Notes: a model not told the origin generated them from the letters alone. Shown: positions 1 to 12,235, counted from the stretch's first letter. The stretch: 64,000 bases of DNA from Arthrobacter sp. zg-Y820 (GCF_030142155.1 NZ_CP126247.1:2728001-2792000); one strand, 5' to 3'. Made by a program: numbers and translations.

Positions 1-205
1 GCGAAATAAGGCGCAGCCACTCCAGGTGGGTGTCCGTATAACGACAAACCCCCATCTGCCACCCGCCGGGCGGGAGGCAAATGGAGGCATCGAAAGTACC
101 GAGGGCGCGCCGCAGCTGGCTGCGGCGCACCCCGAACAGAACCACTGCCAGTACCAGCAGGCAGAGAAGCCCTGCCAGCGCAATGAACACATAAGAGCTG
201 CTCAT
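1..205 (-). CDS. DUF2550 family membrane protein (5' part only)
   Basis: Only the first 68 codons are inside the window; the gene runs off the left edge. The ATG at 205 opens a short N-terminal hydrophobic segment (about residues 5-25, rich in Leu, Val and Ala), then a basic RRSQLRR patch, which suggests one membrane anchor with the rest in the cytoplasm. It begins 9 bases after atpC, the place where actinobacterial ATP synthase operons carry a DUF2550 gene. There is no convincing Shine-Dalgarno sequence, so translation may be coupled to atpC. The family's function is unknown. Identification rests on the position and on the N-terminal sequence style. Confidence 0.75.
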   Translation of the reverse strand, partial: MSSSYVFIALAGLLCLLVLAVVLFGVRRSQLRRALGTFDASICLPPGGWQMGVCRYTDTHLEWLRLIS

Positions 206-214
206 TGGGAAGGG

Positions 215-508
215 TCAGCGAGTCCCAGCGTTGGCTGCGTCGTTCATCTGAGCGTTGTCAGCGACAATCACCACGCGGTCGCGGTCGACGGAGAAGAAAC
301 CACCGTCAACGTTCACCGTAAAGCGCGCGCCGGACACCGGTTCAATGGCCATTTCGCCTTCGGCCAGGATGGCCAGCAGCGGGGTGTGGCCGGGAAGGAT
401 CCCGACGTCGCCCTCGCTGGTACGTGCCTTGACCATCTTCGCCGCGCCGGACCAGACAAAATGGTCAGCGGCAACAATCTCAACTTCGAGTTCAGCAGTG
501 TTCGCCAT
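215..508 (-). CDS. atpC: ATP synthase F1 subunit epsilon
   Basis: This is the epsilon subunit of the F1 central stalk, which couples rotation to catalysis and can inhibit ATP hydrolysis. The 97-residue product starts MANTAELEVEIV and holds the typical N-terminal beta-sandwich with GILPGHTPLLAIL near residues 36-48. It is short for the family (about 130 residues in E. coli), because most of the C-terminal helical hairpin is missing; short epsilon subunits are common in actinobacteria. It lies 5 bases after atpD and is the last F1 gene of the operon. Confidence 0.97.
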   Translation of the reverse strand: MANTAELEVEIVAADHFVWSGAAKMVKARTSEGDVGILPGHTPLLAILAEGEMAIEPVSGARFTVNVDGGFFSVDRDRVVIVADNAQMNDAANAGTR

Positions 509-513
509 AGGGC

Positions 514-1995
<1,482 letters not shown>

Positions 1996-2054
1996 TTAGA
2001 TGGCGTGTGGACTAAGTTTGCTTCTGGTGGAACTACGCCGGTTGGCGGCTGGAG

Positions 2055-2948
2055 CTAGGACGCGCTGAGCGCGTCGGCACCGGCCACGATCTCGGACAGT
2101 TCCTGGGTGATCTCGGCCTGGCGGGCGTTATTGCGAAGTCGCGTGTACTTCTTAATAAGGTCGGAGGCGTTGTCCCCTGCGGACTTCATTGCGCGCTGGC
2201 GGGCGGCGAGCTCGGAAGCGGCTGCCTGAAGCATGGCTGCGAAGATGCGCGACTCGATGTAGCGCGGCAGCAGTGCGTCAAGAACCTTTTCGGGCTCGGG
2301 CTCGTACTCGTAGAGAGGCAGCAGCTCAGTCTCGGACTGTGCTTCTTCCTCGACTACTTCCAGCGGAAGCAGGCGGATCACCGTGGGTTCCTGGACAACC
2401 ATCGACTTGAAGCGCGTGTAGACAATGTGGATTTCATCCACGCCGCCGTCTTCGTAGTCAGTGTTGAAGTCATCAAGAAGTGCCTGGCCGATTTCGCGGG
2501 CTGTTTCAAAGTCCGGTGCATCGGTGTTTCCGGTCCAGACACGCGCAGCTTCGCGCTCACGGAAGTCGTAGTAGGCCTGCGCCTTACGTCCCACCAGGTA
2601 GGTCTTGACCTCTTTGCCCTCTTCACGGAGCAGTTCGGCCAAGGATTCGCTTTGCTTCAGCACACTGGCGGAGTACGAACCAGCAAGACCGCGGTCGGAA
2701 GTCAGAACCACCATGGCTGCCCGGCGGATTTGCTCCGGCTCGGTAGTCAGCGGGTGATCGATTTCCGACTGGGACGCCACAGCAGAAACGGCACGGGTGA
2801 TCGCATTGGAATACGGCAATGACGCAGCCACACGGGTGCGTGCCTTTCCAATGCGAGAGGCAGCAATCAGCTCCATCGCCTTGAAGATCTTCTGCATCGA
2901 CGTCGTCGAAGCGATCTTCTGACGGTAGACCCGAATTTGGGCTCCCAT
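2055..2948 (-). CDS. atpG: ATP synthase F1 subunit gamma
   Basis: This is the gamma subunit, the rotating coiled-coil shaft of F1. The product has 297 residues. The N-terminal [20 protein letters not shown] helix and the C-terminal helix ending near [17 protein letters not shown] are the two conserved strands of the shaft. A central acidic stretch ([11 protein letters not shown], about residue 200) is an insertion of the kind seen in actinobacterial gamma subunits. The gene is about 77 bases upstream of atpD and about 97 bases downstream of atpA. Confidence 0.97.
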   Translation of the reverse strand: MGAQIRVYRQKIASTTSMQKIFKAMELIAASRIGKARTRVAASLPYSNAITRAVSAVASQSEIDHPLTTEPEQIRRAAMVVLTSDRGLAGSYSASVLKQSESLAELLREEGKEVKTYLVGRKAQAYYDFREREAARVWTGNTDAPDFETAREIGQALLDDFNTDYEDGGVDEIHIVYTRFKSMVVQEPTVIRLLPLEVVEEEAQSETELLPLYEYEPEPEKVLDALLPRYIESRIFAAMLQAAASELAARQRAMKSAGDNASDLIKKYTRLRNNARQAEITQELSEIVAGADALSAS

Positions 2949-3045
2949 ACTTTTCCTTTCAGTTCCTAGCGTTCTACTAGGGGCTAAGGCTTTGGCAAGG
3001 GTTCCGCGTCCGGATCAGATGATCCGGACGCGGAACGAAGAGCCG

Positions 3046-4683
3046 CTAGCGCTTCTGCTTGACGATCTTTTCCTGGTCAACAGCGTCTTCGCCCAAGGCT
3101 GCGTACTCTTCGTGGCCGGCGGCAACCATGTGGTTGTCTCCTTCGCCGAAGAATCCTTCCTTGAACGCGACTACGCGCTTCTTGAGTTCCTCCACAGTGG
3201 AGTCCTCAAGCTTGCCCGTCTGCGCCAGGGTGGTCAGCACCGAGGTGCTGTGCTTCAGGTGGTCGATGAACTCGCCTTCAAAGCGGAGAACATCTTCCAC
3301 GGGAACATCGTCCAGGTAGCCGTTGGTGCCGGCCCAGATCGAAACAACCTGCTCTTCAACGGGGTACGGAGCGTACTGACCCTGCTTGAGGAGTTCCATC
3401 AGACGCGCACCGCGGGTGAGCTGCTGGCGGGTGGCTGCATCGAGGTCCGAAGCAAACATGGAGAATGCCTGCATGTCGCGGTACTGGGCCAGTTCCAGCT
3501 TCAAAGTACCGGAGACCTTCTTCATGGCCTTCTGCTGAGCAGCTCCACCGACGCGCGAGACGGAAATACCGACGTCGACGGCGGGGCGCTGGTTGGCGTT
3601 GAAGAGGTCCGACTGCAGGAAGATCTGACCATCGGTGATGGAGATGACGTTGGTCGGGATGTACGCCGACACGTCATTTGCCTTGGTCTCGATGATGGGC
3701 AGGCCCGTCATCGAACCGGCACCGAGCTCATCGGAGAGCTTCGCGCAGCGTTCCAGCAGGCGGGAGTGCAAGTAGAACACATCGCCCGGGTAAGCTTCGC
3801 GTCCCGGCGGGCGCCGGAGCAGCAGGGATACGGCGCGGTAGGCTTCGGCCTGCTTGGACAGGTCATCAAAGATGATCAGTACATGCTTGCCGCCGTACAT
3901 CCAGTGCTGGCCAATGGCCGAACCGGCGTAGGGAGCCAGGTACTTGAAACCGGCGGGGTCCGAAGCGGGGGAAGCAACAATGGTGGTGTACTCCATTGCG
4001 CCCTTGTCTTCGAGGGTGCGCTTGATTTCAGCAACGGTCGATGCCTTCTGGCCGATGGCTACATAAATGCAGCGCACCTGCTTCTGAACATCTCCGGAGT
4101 CCCAGTTCGCCTTCTGGTTAAGGATGGCGTCAACGGCAATGGCGGTCTTACCCGTCTTGCGGTCACCGATGATCAGCTGGCGCTGTCCGCGGCCAATCGG
4201 AATCATGGCGTCGATAGCCTTGAGACCGGTCTGAAGCGGTTCGTGTACCGACTTGCGCTGGGTTACGCCCGGCGCCTGAAGTTCCAGTGCGCGGCGTCCC
4301 TCGGCCTCGATCGGGCCCAGGTCATCCATCGGCTCGCCCAGCGGGTCGACAACGCGGCCGAGGAAGTTGTCCCCGACAGGTACGGACAGGACTTCACCGG
4401 TGCGGTGAACTTCCTGGCCTTCTTCGATCCCGGCGAAGTCGCCGAGTACAACGACACCGATTTCACGGGTGTCAAGGTTCTGGGCGAGGCCCAGTGTGCC
4501 GTCCTCGAACCGAAGCAGCTCGTTCGCCATGACGGAGGGCAGGCCCTCCACACGGGCAATGCCGTCGCTGGCGGTTGTTACGCGGCCAACTTCAACGCGC
4601 TCTGCGTTTCCGGGTTCGTAGGACGCCGCAAATTCGTTCAACGCATTACGGACGTCGTCGGCGTTGATGGTCAATTCGGCCAT
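3046..4683 (-). CDS. atpA: ATP synthase F1 subunit alpha
   Basis: This is the non-catalytic nucleotide-binding alpha subunit of F1. The product has 545 residues. The P-loop GDRKTGKT is at residues 173-180. The hexamer-interface stretch around [11 protein letters not shown] and a Lys/Arg-rich C terminus (KIVKQKR) are seen. The C-terminal tail beyond residue 510 is somewhat longer than in E. coli, a usual actinobacterial trait. It follows atpH by about 101 bases. Start at ATG 4683, [15 protein letters not shown]. Confidence 0.98.
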   Translation of the reverse strand: MAELTINADDVRNALNEFAASYEPGNAERVEVGRVTTASDGIARVEGLPSVMANELLRFEDGTLGLAQNLDTREIGVVVLGDFAGIEEGQEVHRTGEVLSVPVGDNFLGRVVDPLGEPMDDLGPIEAEGRRALELQAPGVTQRKSVHEPLQTGLKAIDAMIPIGRGQRQLIIGDRKTGKTAIAVDAILNQKANWDSGDVQKQVRCIYVAIGQKASTVAEIKRTLEDKGAMEYTTIVASPASDPAGFKYLAPYAGSAIGQHWMYGGKHVLIIFDDLSKQAEAYRAVSLLLRRPPGREAYPGDVFYLHSRLLERCAKLSDELGAGSMTGLPIIETKANDVSAYIPTNVISITDGQIFLQSDLFNANQRPAVDVGISVSRVGGAAQQKAMKKVSGTLKLELAQYRDMQAFSMFASDLDAATRQQLTRGARLMELLKQGQYAPYPVEEQVVSIWAGTNGYLDDVPVEDVLRFEGEFIDHLKHSTSVLTTLAQTGKLEDSTVEELKKRVVAFKEGFFGEGDNHMVAAGHEEYAALGEDAVDQEKIVKQKR

Positions 4684-4784
4684 CTGCAGTCCCTGCTCTC
4701 CTGTGTTGTGATCATCGCTTGGTGCCGATGACCGTGATTAATTCTCAAATGATCTGAACTGGTCTCAACCGTCCCGCGGGACGG

Positions 4785-5599
4785 CTAGACCGCGAGCTTC
4801 CGACGGAGGTCGGACAGACGGGAAACTACTGATGAATCCAGTATCTCGTCTCCCACTGCGATCCGCACGCCGCCGATCAGTGACGGTTCAACGTCGGCGT
4901 TGATCTTCAACTCACGGCCGTAGAGTCCATTAAGAGAGGACTGCAGACGCGAAAGCTGCTCTTGGGTCAACGGACGGGCGGCCCGAACCTCGGCAATCCA
5001 GCGCTTCTGGCGCCCGGCAACGAGATCCAGGAAGCGTGCCACGAGGGCACTGGGCTTCAGGCCGCGCGGATGCGTGACTGCCTGGCGGATCAGTACCAGT
5101 GCTTCGGGGCTTGCCCCGGGCACCAGCTTCTGCGCCAGAATGACCTTTGCCTCAGGCGATGCCTGCGGCTCGGACAAAGCCCGCTGAAGTTCGTGGCTGG
5201 AAGCGACTGCCCGGCGGAACCGGATCAGGTCGTCTTCCAAGGCGTCTAGGCCTGCAAGACCCGATCCGCGGTTTTCTGCCGTTGCTGAAACAACAGTGGC
5301 AGCCAGTTCCTCGAGCGCATCACCCAAGTCACGCGGAGACCGCCAACGCGAGGAGACCAGATCAGCAACAATGGCCTCGGCGTCTGCCGAAACCTTGCCG
5401 CGTACCAGCTGTGCAACCAGCGCCGCCTTGGCATCGCTTTGACGGGCGGGATCGGTCAGCGCACGCCGGATACCGGCGCTGCTGTCGAGAACGCCCAGGA
5501 TTCCAAAGAGTTCCTCTGCCAGTGACAGCGAAGCAAACGGAAGCTTGGCTTCCAGCTGCTTCTGCGCCACGGCCAGTGATTCGCTCGATACTCCTGCCA

Positions 5600-5600
<1 letters not shown>
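4785..5600 (-). CDS. atpH: ATP synthase F1 subunit delta
   Basis: This is the delta subunit, which ties the top of F1 to the b-subunit stator. At 271 residues it is about 90 longer than the E. coli protein, as expected in Micrococcales. The conserved C-terminal part carries INADVEPSLIGGVRIAVGDEILDSSV near residues 233-258, the usual family signature. Its ATG overlaps the TAA of atpF by one base (TAATG), indicating translational coupling. Confidence 0.96.
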
Positions 5601-6160
<560 letters not shown>

Positions 6161-6190
6161 CTATCTGCTTGGTGGGTCAGTCGGTTCGGA

Positions 6191-6400
6191 CTAGACAATG
6201 AACGCGAGAACCAGACCAAGGATAGCGAGGGCTTCGGTCAGTGCCAGACCCAGGAATGCGATCGGCTGGAGTACACGCTGTGCCTCCGGCTGGCGTGCAA
6301 CGCCGCTGATGTAAGCGAAGAAGACGAGGCCCACGCCGATTGCGCCGCCGATTGCGGAGAGGCCATAGCCGATTGCGTTGAGGCTACCTTCGATTTCCAT
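6191..6400 (-). CDS. atpE: ATP synthase F0 subunit c
   Basis: This is the proteolipid subunit that forms the rotating proton ring. The product has 69 residues and two membrane helices joined by a polar loop with ARQPEAQ (about residues 35-41). The proton-binding carboxylate is Glu56 in ALTEALAI. The Gly-rich first helix ([12 protein letters not shown]) is typical. It is short but complete. This residue region is where diarylquinoline resistance maps in mycobacteria; that is known for the family, not tested here. Confidence 0.97.
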   Translation of the reverse strand: MEIEGSLNAIGYGLSAIGGAIGVGLVFFAYISGVARQPEAQRVLQPIAFLGLALTEALAILGLVLAFIV

Positions 6401-6484
6401 GTGTTTTTTCCTTTCAAGATGCCCTGAAGGGCAGGTTGCTTGGGGTTTCCCCGAGGGGAAGCTTAGGTTTCCCGGAGGGAAAGC

Positions 6485-7291
6485 TTAGTGATCGTCTGCC
6501 AGCGCGCCCTGGATGTAAATGGCGGTCAGCAGAGTGAAAACGTAGGCCTGGAGCACCATGATCAGTGCTTCAAGCATGTACATGGCGATACCGCCGCCTA
6601 GAACCAGCACCGAGGAGGCCTGGAGCAGGATGTTGTCCTGGAGGACCAGGAGGTATTCGATGCCGGCGCCGGCGAGCATGATGATCAAGTGTCCGGACAT
6701 CATGGTGGCGAACAGACGCAGGCTGTGCGTGATCGGCCGGACCAGGAAGTTGGAGATGATCTCGATCGGAACCAGAACGGGGAGGATGTACCACGGCACG
6801 CCGGACGGAACCGTCGCCTTCACGAAGTACTTCATACCGTGCTTCTTGATGCCAACACCGATCCACGTCACGTAGACGATTGCTGCCAGCAGGTACGCTC
6901 CGCCCGGGTGGGAGAAGCTGGGCAGCTGGATGAACGGAATGGCACCGTAAATGTTGTTGACAACAATAAAGAAGAACAGTGCGAAGAGGAACGGAACGAA
7001 CTTAAGGAAGTCCCGCTCGCCGATTACGTCCTTGGCGATGCTGTTACGGACGAAGCCGTAACCCCATTCGCCCAGGAACTGCAGGCGTCCCGGCACGAGC
7101 TTTCCCTTGCGGGAAGCAAGAATAAAGAACACAGCGATGATGACAACTGAGATGATGACCAGCAGCATCTGCTTGCCAACACCGGTACCGTATTCGGCGC
7201 CCCACGGGAAAATCTCAGGGAGGTGCATATCTGAAATGGCCGGCGGAACGAATCCACCTTCATTAGTGGCCGGGAGTGCAAGCGCGATCAA
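6485..7291 (-). CDS. atpB: ATP synthase F0 subunit a
   Basis: This is the a subunit, the proton channel stator of F0. The 268-residue product has five or six hydrophobic segments. The essential arginine is Arg192 in HSLRLFATMMSGH. The start is a TTG at 7291, preceded by GAGAGGAAACGCG, a good ribosome-binding site at seven-base spacing; an upstream ATG in the same frame is not seen. It is the first F0 gene, about 80 bases downstream of the atpZ-like gene. Confidence 0.96.
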   Translation of the reverse strand: MIALALPATNEGGFVPPAISDMHLPEIFPWGAEYGTGVGKQMLLVIISVVIIAVFFILASRKGKLVPGRLQFLGEWGYGFVRNSIAKDVIGERDFLKFVPFLFALFFFIVVNNIYGAIPFIQLPSFSHPGGAYLLAAIVYVTWIGVGIKKHGMKYFVKATVPSGVPWYILPVLVPIEIISNFLVRPITHSLRLFATMMSGHLIIMLAGAGIEYLLVLQDNILLQASSVLVLGGGIAMYMLEALIMVLQAYVFTLLTAIYIQGALADDH

Positions 7292-7370
7292 CGCGTTTCC
7301 TCTCTGCTGTGTCCTTCATCGGGCGTGTGAATCGGGGCAAGGGTAGTTGCCCGGTCTAAAATCTTTGGCA

Positions 7371-7640
7371 TTACTGTTCGGCTTCTTCACGGTCGTGGGC
7401 TGGAGGGCCGACGCTGGCTTTCGCAGGTTTGCTTCCGGTCAGGCCGTGCACTTTGGTCAGGTAAAATCCGGCGGCGGCTCCGAAAAGAATGCCGACGAGC
7501 ACCAACCACTGGGTCTCGAACAGATTGTCCAAAAACCACCCTACCAAACCCCAGGCGACGATCCCGCCAATGATATAGCTGAAGACGCGCATGCCGGAGT
7601 CGTACGTGGACTCGGGGTCGAACCCGGGTTTTTCAGACAT
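7371..7640 (-). CDS. AtpZ/AtpI family protein
   Basis: An 89-residue protein with two hydrophobic segments (about residues 20-38 and 45-63, including IIGGIVAWGLVGWFLDN and LVLVGILFGAAAGFYL). This layout matches the small AtpZ/AtpI-type proteins encoded just before atpB, thought to help in c-ring assembly or Mg/Ca transport. The C-terminal 25 residues are hydrophilic. Its start overlaps the end of the next upstream gene by 8 bases. The role is inferred from position and topology only. Confidence 0.85.
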   Translation of the reverse strand: MSEKPGFDPESTYDSGMRVFSYIIGGIVAWGLVGWFLDNLFETQWLVLVGILFGAAAGFYLTKVHGLTGSKPAKASVGPPAHDREEAEQ

Positions 7641-8142
7641 CCTTTTCCCCTTTTACTGAAGATGGTTCCCGGGCCGGCGCAGGCGTCGGCTGCGGCTCGT
7701 CGTCGTAAAGCTGGAAACGAATCCGGGAGAAGGCACGAATTTCCGCGATCTGCCACACCACCACGGTGAGGATGGCGGCGGTGAAGAACCACGTGGCGTC
7801 CAGCCACGCGGGCCTGCCGATCATAAACAGCACCGCGGCGAAGAGGACCACTTTGACGATGTAGATCAAAGCGAACATTGCCATGGCGCCGTGCGGATTG
7901 TCGCGGCCCACTACATGGACGATCAGGAGGCTGACGCCGCTGAACGCCGCGACGAGCGCCCAGCCGAACAGCACGCTGCCGAGGCCCGTGGTGCCGGCAG
8001 CAATTAAGGAAGCCGCGCCGAGAACGACAACCAGCATTCCCGTCCACTTCATTGAGGCTCGGAAGATACCGAGCCAGGGATTCGAAGTGGGTCCGGAGGC
8101 GACAAGGGGACGTCCAGTCAGGGCACCGTCTGCGGGGCTCAT
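7633..8142 (-). CDS. AtpI-like four-helix membrane protein
   Basis: A 169-residue integral membrane protein with about four hydrophobic segments and a hydrophilic C terminus. It sits where mycobacteria carry the Rv1303-type gene between wecA and atpB. I chose the ATG at 8142 (MSPADGALTGRP) because residues upstream of it are basic and low in hydrophobicity, unlike a coding N terminus; the ribosome-binding site there is modest (CAAGAG, close to the ATG). It probably supports ATP synthase assembly, but no catalytic motif is visible. Confidence 0.8.
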   Translation of the reverse strand: MSPADGALTGRPLVASGPTSNPWLGIFRASMKWTGMLVVVLGAASLIAAGTTGLGSVLFGWALVAAFSGVSLLIVHVVGRDNPHGAMAMFALIYIVKVVLFAAVLFMIGRPAWLDATWFFTAAILTVVVWQIAEIRAFSRIRFQLYDDEPQPTPAPAREPSSVKGEKDV

Positions 8143-8257
8143 AACTCTTGGGACATCCTTCGGGCCGGTGCGGGTGGGAGCTGCGGCGCGGGAATCCGCG
8201 ACAGAAGAAATTCTACAACACATAGAAGTTGCCGCCGGCCGTGCGCGTCATGCAGGC

Positions 8258-9256
8258 TCACACGCGGGTGCGCTGCCGGTCGAAGATCCGGGGCGACAGC
8301 AGGTAAAACACCACCACCGCCAGTGCGAACAGGGTCACGGCGACTTTGAGCACATCGCCGGCGCCGGCCACAACCAGCCCCGCCGTCCCCGTCAGCAGGG
8401 TGCACACGGTGACCACGGCCGCCGACTGCAGATGGCTGAGCCCCGCGTCCGTCAGTCGCTGATAGACGTGTTGGCGGTGCGCCGCGTACCAGCGCTCTCC
8501 CCGGCTGATGCGCATCAGGAGGGTGGAAAAGGTGTCAGCCAAGTAGATGAGGATCGGGAAGAGCAGATACTCCACGTTGACGCCGGCGAGGAAGGCGGCC
8601 ACCGCGGTGCCGGCAATCGATGCTCCCAGGAGGTAGCTGCCGACGTCGCCCATGAACACCGATCCGCGGCCCAGGTTCCACGGCAGGAAAGCGGCAAAGG
8701 CGGCGGCGGTGACTGCTCCGGCAACTGTCATCCAGACGTGGTCGCTGAGCAGACCGCCGACGGCGTACAGGACTCCCACGGTGATTCCGTGCAGCCCCGA
8801 GATGCCGTTGACGCCGTCCATGAAGTTGGCGACGTTGATGTAGGCGGCGATGGCCAGCGCCCCCACGGGCACCCACCAGTAGCTCTGCTCCATGGTCCAC
8901 ACCAGTGCCGTGGTGCCCAGGACTCCGAGCGCCAGCTGCAGTCCGGCGCGCAGCCGGACGGACAGGCCGCGGAAGTCCTCAATCCAGCCGAGCAGGGACG
9001 CCGACGCGATGATCACGATCAGGATGAGCACAATCGAGCGGTCAACGGCCACCAGGCCGGTCAACAGGGACAGCATCAGCCCCAGCAGGACGCCTGCGGC
9101 GATGGTCACGCCGACGCCGCGGATAATCTCCTTGGTGTGGGAGGAGCGCTCGTTCGGGATGTCCAGGACACCAAGCCGGCGCAGCAGGGGTATGAAGGCG
9201 AAGGGAAGCAGCAGGCTCACCAGGAAGGCTGCACCGACACACAGGGCCAGCAGCAT
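8258..9256 (-). CDS. wecA: WecA/MraY-family undecaprenyl-phosphate sugar-1-phosphate transferase
   Basis: This enzyme transfers a sugar-1-phosphate (probably GlcNAc-1-P) from a UDP-sugar to undecaprenyl phosphate at the cytoplasmic face, priming cell-wall polymer synthesis. The 332-residue product is polytopic (about ten hydrophobic segments). It has NFMDGVNG at residues 144-151, the GDVGSYLLG motif and the late AAHRQHVYQRL motif of the family. The ATG at 9256 overlaps the stop of the upstream dehydratase gene (TGATG), so a longer reading frame that would enter that gene was rejected. It matches the mycobacterial rfe/wecA position. Confidence 0.92.
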   Translation of the reverse strand: MLLALCVGAAFLVSLLLPFAFIPLLRRLGVLDIPNERSSHTKEIIRGVGVTIAAGVLLGLMLSLLTGLVAVDRSIVLILIVIIASASLLGWIEDFRGLSVRLRAGLQLALGVLGTTALVWTMEQSYWWVPVGALAIAAYINVANFMDGVNGISGLHGITVGVLYAVGGLLSDHVWMTVAGAVTAAAFAAFLPWNLGRGSVFMGDVGSYLLGASIAGTAVAAFLAGVNVEYLLFPILIYLADTFSTLLMRISRGERWYAAHRQHVYQRLTDAGLSHLQSAAVVTVCTLLTGTAGLVVAGAGDVLKVAVTLFALAVVVFYLLSPRIFDRQRTRV

Positions 9257-11181
9257 CAGCCCGTCCGCCGTTCCGCCGTGCCGCCGTTGAACGGATGCAC
9301 GCGGGCCCGCTCGGCGGACACTCCCCCGTGCGCTGCCCCGGGCACTCCCCCGATGCCCGTGACCGGGGGCAGGACCTCTCCGTGGGAGTCCACGCCGCAC
9401 TTGTGCAGCCAGTCCTCGAACCGCAGGTCCGAGGGGTTGAGCTCGTCGACTGCCGTGTGGGAGATCTTCGGGTGCAGCGGACGTGAGTCGTCTTCGCCCG
9501 TCCCGACCAGGATTTCGTGCAGCTTTTCACCCTGCCGAAGCCCGGTGAACACAATTTCAATGTCCTTGCCGGACATGTCGATCATCCGCCGGGCGACGTC
9601 CAGGATCTTCACGGGCTCGCCCATGTCAAGGATCAGCACTTCACCGCCGCGTCCGATCGCACCCGCCTGGATCACCAGCTGGCAGGCCTCGGGAATGGTC
9701 ATGAAGAAGCGGGTGACCTCGGGGTCCGTCACGGTCAGCGGCCCGCCCTGGCGGATCTGTTCGGTGAACAGCGGCAGCATGGAGCCACGGCTGCCGATGA
9801 CGTTGCCGAACCGCACCGACACATAGCGTTCGCCGCTGCTGTCGGCCATCCAGGCGGTGAGCTTCTCGGCCACGCGCTTGGAGTGCCCCAGCACAGTGGT
9901 GGGATTCGCCGCCTTGTCGGTGGAGATGTTCACAAAGTATTTGACCTTGGCCTTTTTGGCCGCGCGCAGGACATTCGCGGTTCCCAGCACGTTGGTCTTC
10001 CAGGCCTCCTGCGGATACTGCTCCAGGAGCGAGACGTGCTTGAGCGCGGCGGCGTGGAAAACGACGTCGGGCCGGCGGTCGGAGAAGATCTGTTCCAGGG
10101 CGTCGGGGTCCCGGATGTCGGCAAGGACGGTGTCCTTGCCGTTGAGCAGTCCGTGGCCGGTGATGGACAGCTGAGTGAGCTGAAGGCCCGTCTCGTCCCG
10201 GTCCACCATGATCAGCTCCGCGGGGTCGAAGGCCGTGATCTGGCGGCACAGCTCGGAGCCGATGGAACCGCCGGCACCGGTGACCAGCACCTTGCGGCCG
10301 GTCAGGTAGCCGGCAACTTCCTCCACATGGATGTCCACGGGGCGGCGCCCGATGAGGTCCTCGACGGCAACCTCGCGGAAGTCGGTCAGTCCGGCCCCGG
10401 CGCCCTTGCTCAGCATGTCCTTCAGCGGCGGCAGCACCAGCACGCGCAGGTCCAGTCCTTCGGCGCGGTCGGTGACCAGCCGCACCTGGCGGGCTTCGAC
10501 GTCGGCGATCGCGATGATCAGGACGGTGGCACGGGTGCGCTGCACGATTTCGCGCAGGTCTTCGAGTTTTCCAAGCACGGGCACCGTGGACAGGCGCAGG
10601 TGCTTCTTGGCCGGATCATCGTCGATCAGCCCCACCGGATAGTAAGGAGATTCCGGGTCCTTCATCATGCGGGTCACGAGGGAACTGCCCAGGAATCCGG
10701 CGCCGTACACCAGCGTGCGGGAGGCCTCATCGCCGGGGCGTGCCTTGCCCTCGACGTACATGCGCTTGAGGTAACGCATGGCTGCCATGAACAAGCAGGC
10801 GAACGGGAAGGCAATCATTCCGGTGCTTCGCGGGATGTCGATGGCCAGGCCGAAGAGTGCGCTGACCAGGACCAGGATGGCGGCAACCACCAGGGTGACG
10901 ATGGCAAGCAGGCGCATCTCGTGGAAGCTGCCGAAACTGTAGCGGCCGCGGTACAGCGCGAAGGAATAGCCGACGATCAGCTGGACCAGCACGGCGGCCC
11001 CGCAGAAGACGGCGACGCCCCCGGGATTGATCTGGTCCACCGTGAGCTCGTACCGGAGCACCAGCGCCAGGACGATGGCCACGATCCACGCCAGCGAGTC
11101 CAGGATGTACTGCGACCACAGCCACAGCGCAGGCTTTTCGTCGCGGATGGGACCGCGCTCGTCCGTGCTTGTCTGCCTCAT
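9256..11181 (-). CDS. CapD/FlaA1-like membrane-bound nucleotide-sugar dehydratase/epimerase
   Basis: A polysaccharide biosynthesis enzyme that modifies a UDP-sugar, typically as a UDP-GlcNAc 4,6-dehydratase. The N-terminal 150 residues hold about four membrane helices. A first Rossmann-like part has VYGAGFLGSSLVTRM. The second, catalytic part has VTGAGGSIGSELCRQ and NISTDKAANPTTVLGHSK, the SDR signature of this family, where the usual Tyr is replaced. Start: ATG 11181 (MRQTSTDERG) was preferred to GTG 11229, which lacks a ribosome-binding site; TTG 11190 is also possible. It is coupled to wecA and divergent from the glycosyltransferases. Confidence 0.88.
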   Translation of the reverse strand: MRQTSTDERGPIRDEKPALWLWSQYILDSLAWIVAIVLALVLRYELTVDQINPGGVAVFCGAAVLVQLIVGYSFALYRGRYSFGSFHEMRLLAIVTLVVAAILVLVSALFGLAIDIPRSTGMIAFPFACLFMAAMRYLKRMYVEGKARPGDEASRTLVYGAGFLGSSLVTRMMKDPESPYYPVGLIDDDPAKKHLRLSTVPVLGKLEDLREIVQRTRATVLIIAIADVEARQVRLVTDRAEGLDLRVLVLPPLKDMLSKGAGAGLTDFREVAVEDLIGRRPVDIHVEEVAGYLTGRKVLVTGAGGSIGSELCRQITAFDPAELIMVDRDETGLQLTQLSITGHGLLNGKDTVLADIRDPDALEQIFSDRRPDVVFHAAALKHVSLLEQYPQEAWKTNVLGTANVLRAAKKAKVKYFVNISTDKAANPTTVLGHSKRVAEKLTAWMADSSGERYVSVRFGNVIGSRGSMLPLFTEQIRQGGPLTVTDPEVTRFFMTIPEACQLVIQAGAIGRGGEVLILDMGEPVKILDVARRMIDMSGKDIEIVFTGLRQGEKLHEILVGTGEDDSRPLHPKISHTAVDELNPSDLRFEDWLHKCGVDSHGEVLPPVTGIGGVPGAAHGGVSAERARVHPFNGGTAERRTG

Positions 11182-11338
11182 AATCCTCAACGGGTGGTTC
11201 CCCGGTTCTCTTCTCGGTGGTTGAAACACAGTTCGGAAGAATCCGGTGTAATAGACTGGAATCTCATCAGCATTCTAACTGCACACCCTTCTCCGTTCGG
11301 CTTGGGCCGCTCATCCGGGTTGCCCCGAAAGGATCATT

Positions 11339-12235
11339 TTGCCGGACACCGTGGCCGTAGCAGCTGTAACGTTCGACCGTCCCGACGACGTGTCCACCCT
11401 GCTGGGCTCACTGGCTGCCCAAAGCGGCAACATTACGTCAGTTTCCTTGGTGGATTCCGGCAAGTCTCCGGTTCAGGATATCGCTGAAGCATCGGCGGCG
11501 AACGTCACGTACATCCGCTCCAACACAAATCTGGGCGGTGCCGGCGGTTTTTCGCTGGCCATCCTGTCGGCCATGGCCTCCGGCGCGGACTGGATCTGGA
11601 TCATGGACGACGACGCCCATCCGGAGGATCCGCACTGCCTGTCGACCCTGCTCGAGGCCGCACGGGAACACAACGTCGATGTTGTCCTGCCCCTGGTGGT
11701 CGCTCCGGGACACCCCGACACCCTGTCCTTTCACTTCCGCCTGGACGGCAAGCTCACGCACGACCGCGCTGCGGTGGAGAAACTGGGCTTCATCCCCGAC
11801 ATCGGGCATTTTTTCAACGGTGCGCTGATCCGCACCGACGTGTTCTTCCGTGTCGGCCTGCCGGACCTGCGGCTCTTCATCCGGGGTGACGAAACCGACT
11901 TCATGATTCGGCTGCGCCGTGCGGGCGTGCGGTTCGGCACCGTCACCTCCGTCGCGCTGACCCATCCCGCCGCCTGGGCCGAGGTCAAGCCGGTGGCAGG
12001 GGAACGGCTGCACGTGCTGGTCCCCGAAAATGCCTTTAAACAGTTCTACTTCTACCGCAACCGCGGCCACCTGACCTGGAAATACAAGCGCCTGCGCTCC
12101 TTCGCAGCCGACGCCGCGGGTTATCCCATCCACTTTGCCAAGACGCGCGATCCGCGTGGCTTTGCCGCCTGGTTCCGTGCCTACACCGCGGGCATGCGCG
12201 GCCGTTTCGGCCCGCCGTCGGACTTCGGTTTCTGA
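11339..12235 (+). CDS. Family 2 glycosyltransferase (GlfT1/rhamnosyltransferase-like)
   Basis: A 298-residue GT-A fold glycosyltransferase. The nucleotide-sugar site shows NLGGAGGFSLA near residues 64-74 and the metal-binding WIMDDDAHPED near residues 84-94. FIRGDETDFMIRLRRAGVRF near residue 180 is a likely acceptor/base region. This arrangement resembles actinobacterial galactofuranosyl and rhamnosyl transferases. The TTG start at 11339 follows AAAGGATCATTT, a good ribosome-binding site. The stop overlaps the next ATG (TGATG). No membrane helix is seen. The sugar donor cannot be read from sequence. Confidence 0.87.
   Translation: MPDTVAVAAVTFDRPDDVSTLLGSLAAQSGNITSVSLVDSGKSPVQDIAEASAANVTYIRSNTNLGGAGGFSLAILSAMASGADWIWIMDDDAHPEDPHCLSTLLEAAREHNVDVVLPLVVAPGHPDTLSFHFRLDGKLTHDRAAVEKLGFIPDIGHFFNGALIRTDVFFRVGLPDLRLFIRGDETDFMIRLRRAGVRFGTVTSVALTHPAAWAEVKPVAGERLHVLVPENAFKQFYFYRNRGHLTWKYKRLRSFAADAAGYPIHFAKTRDPRGFAAWFRAYTAGMRGRFGPPSDFGF

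Noticed and set aside
2992..4731. Open frame of 579 codons on the plus strand
   Set aside because: It lies opposite atpA, a certain gene, and has no family character; high GC produces long antisense frames.
9517..11487. Open frame of 656 codons on the plus strand
   Set aside because: It lies opposite the CapD-like gene; the composition (His/Gln/Gly/Asp/Val rich) is that of an antisense frame.
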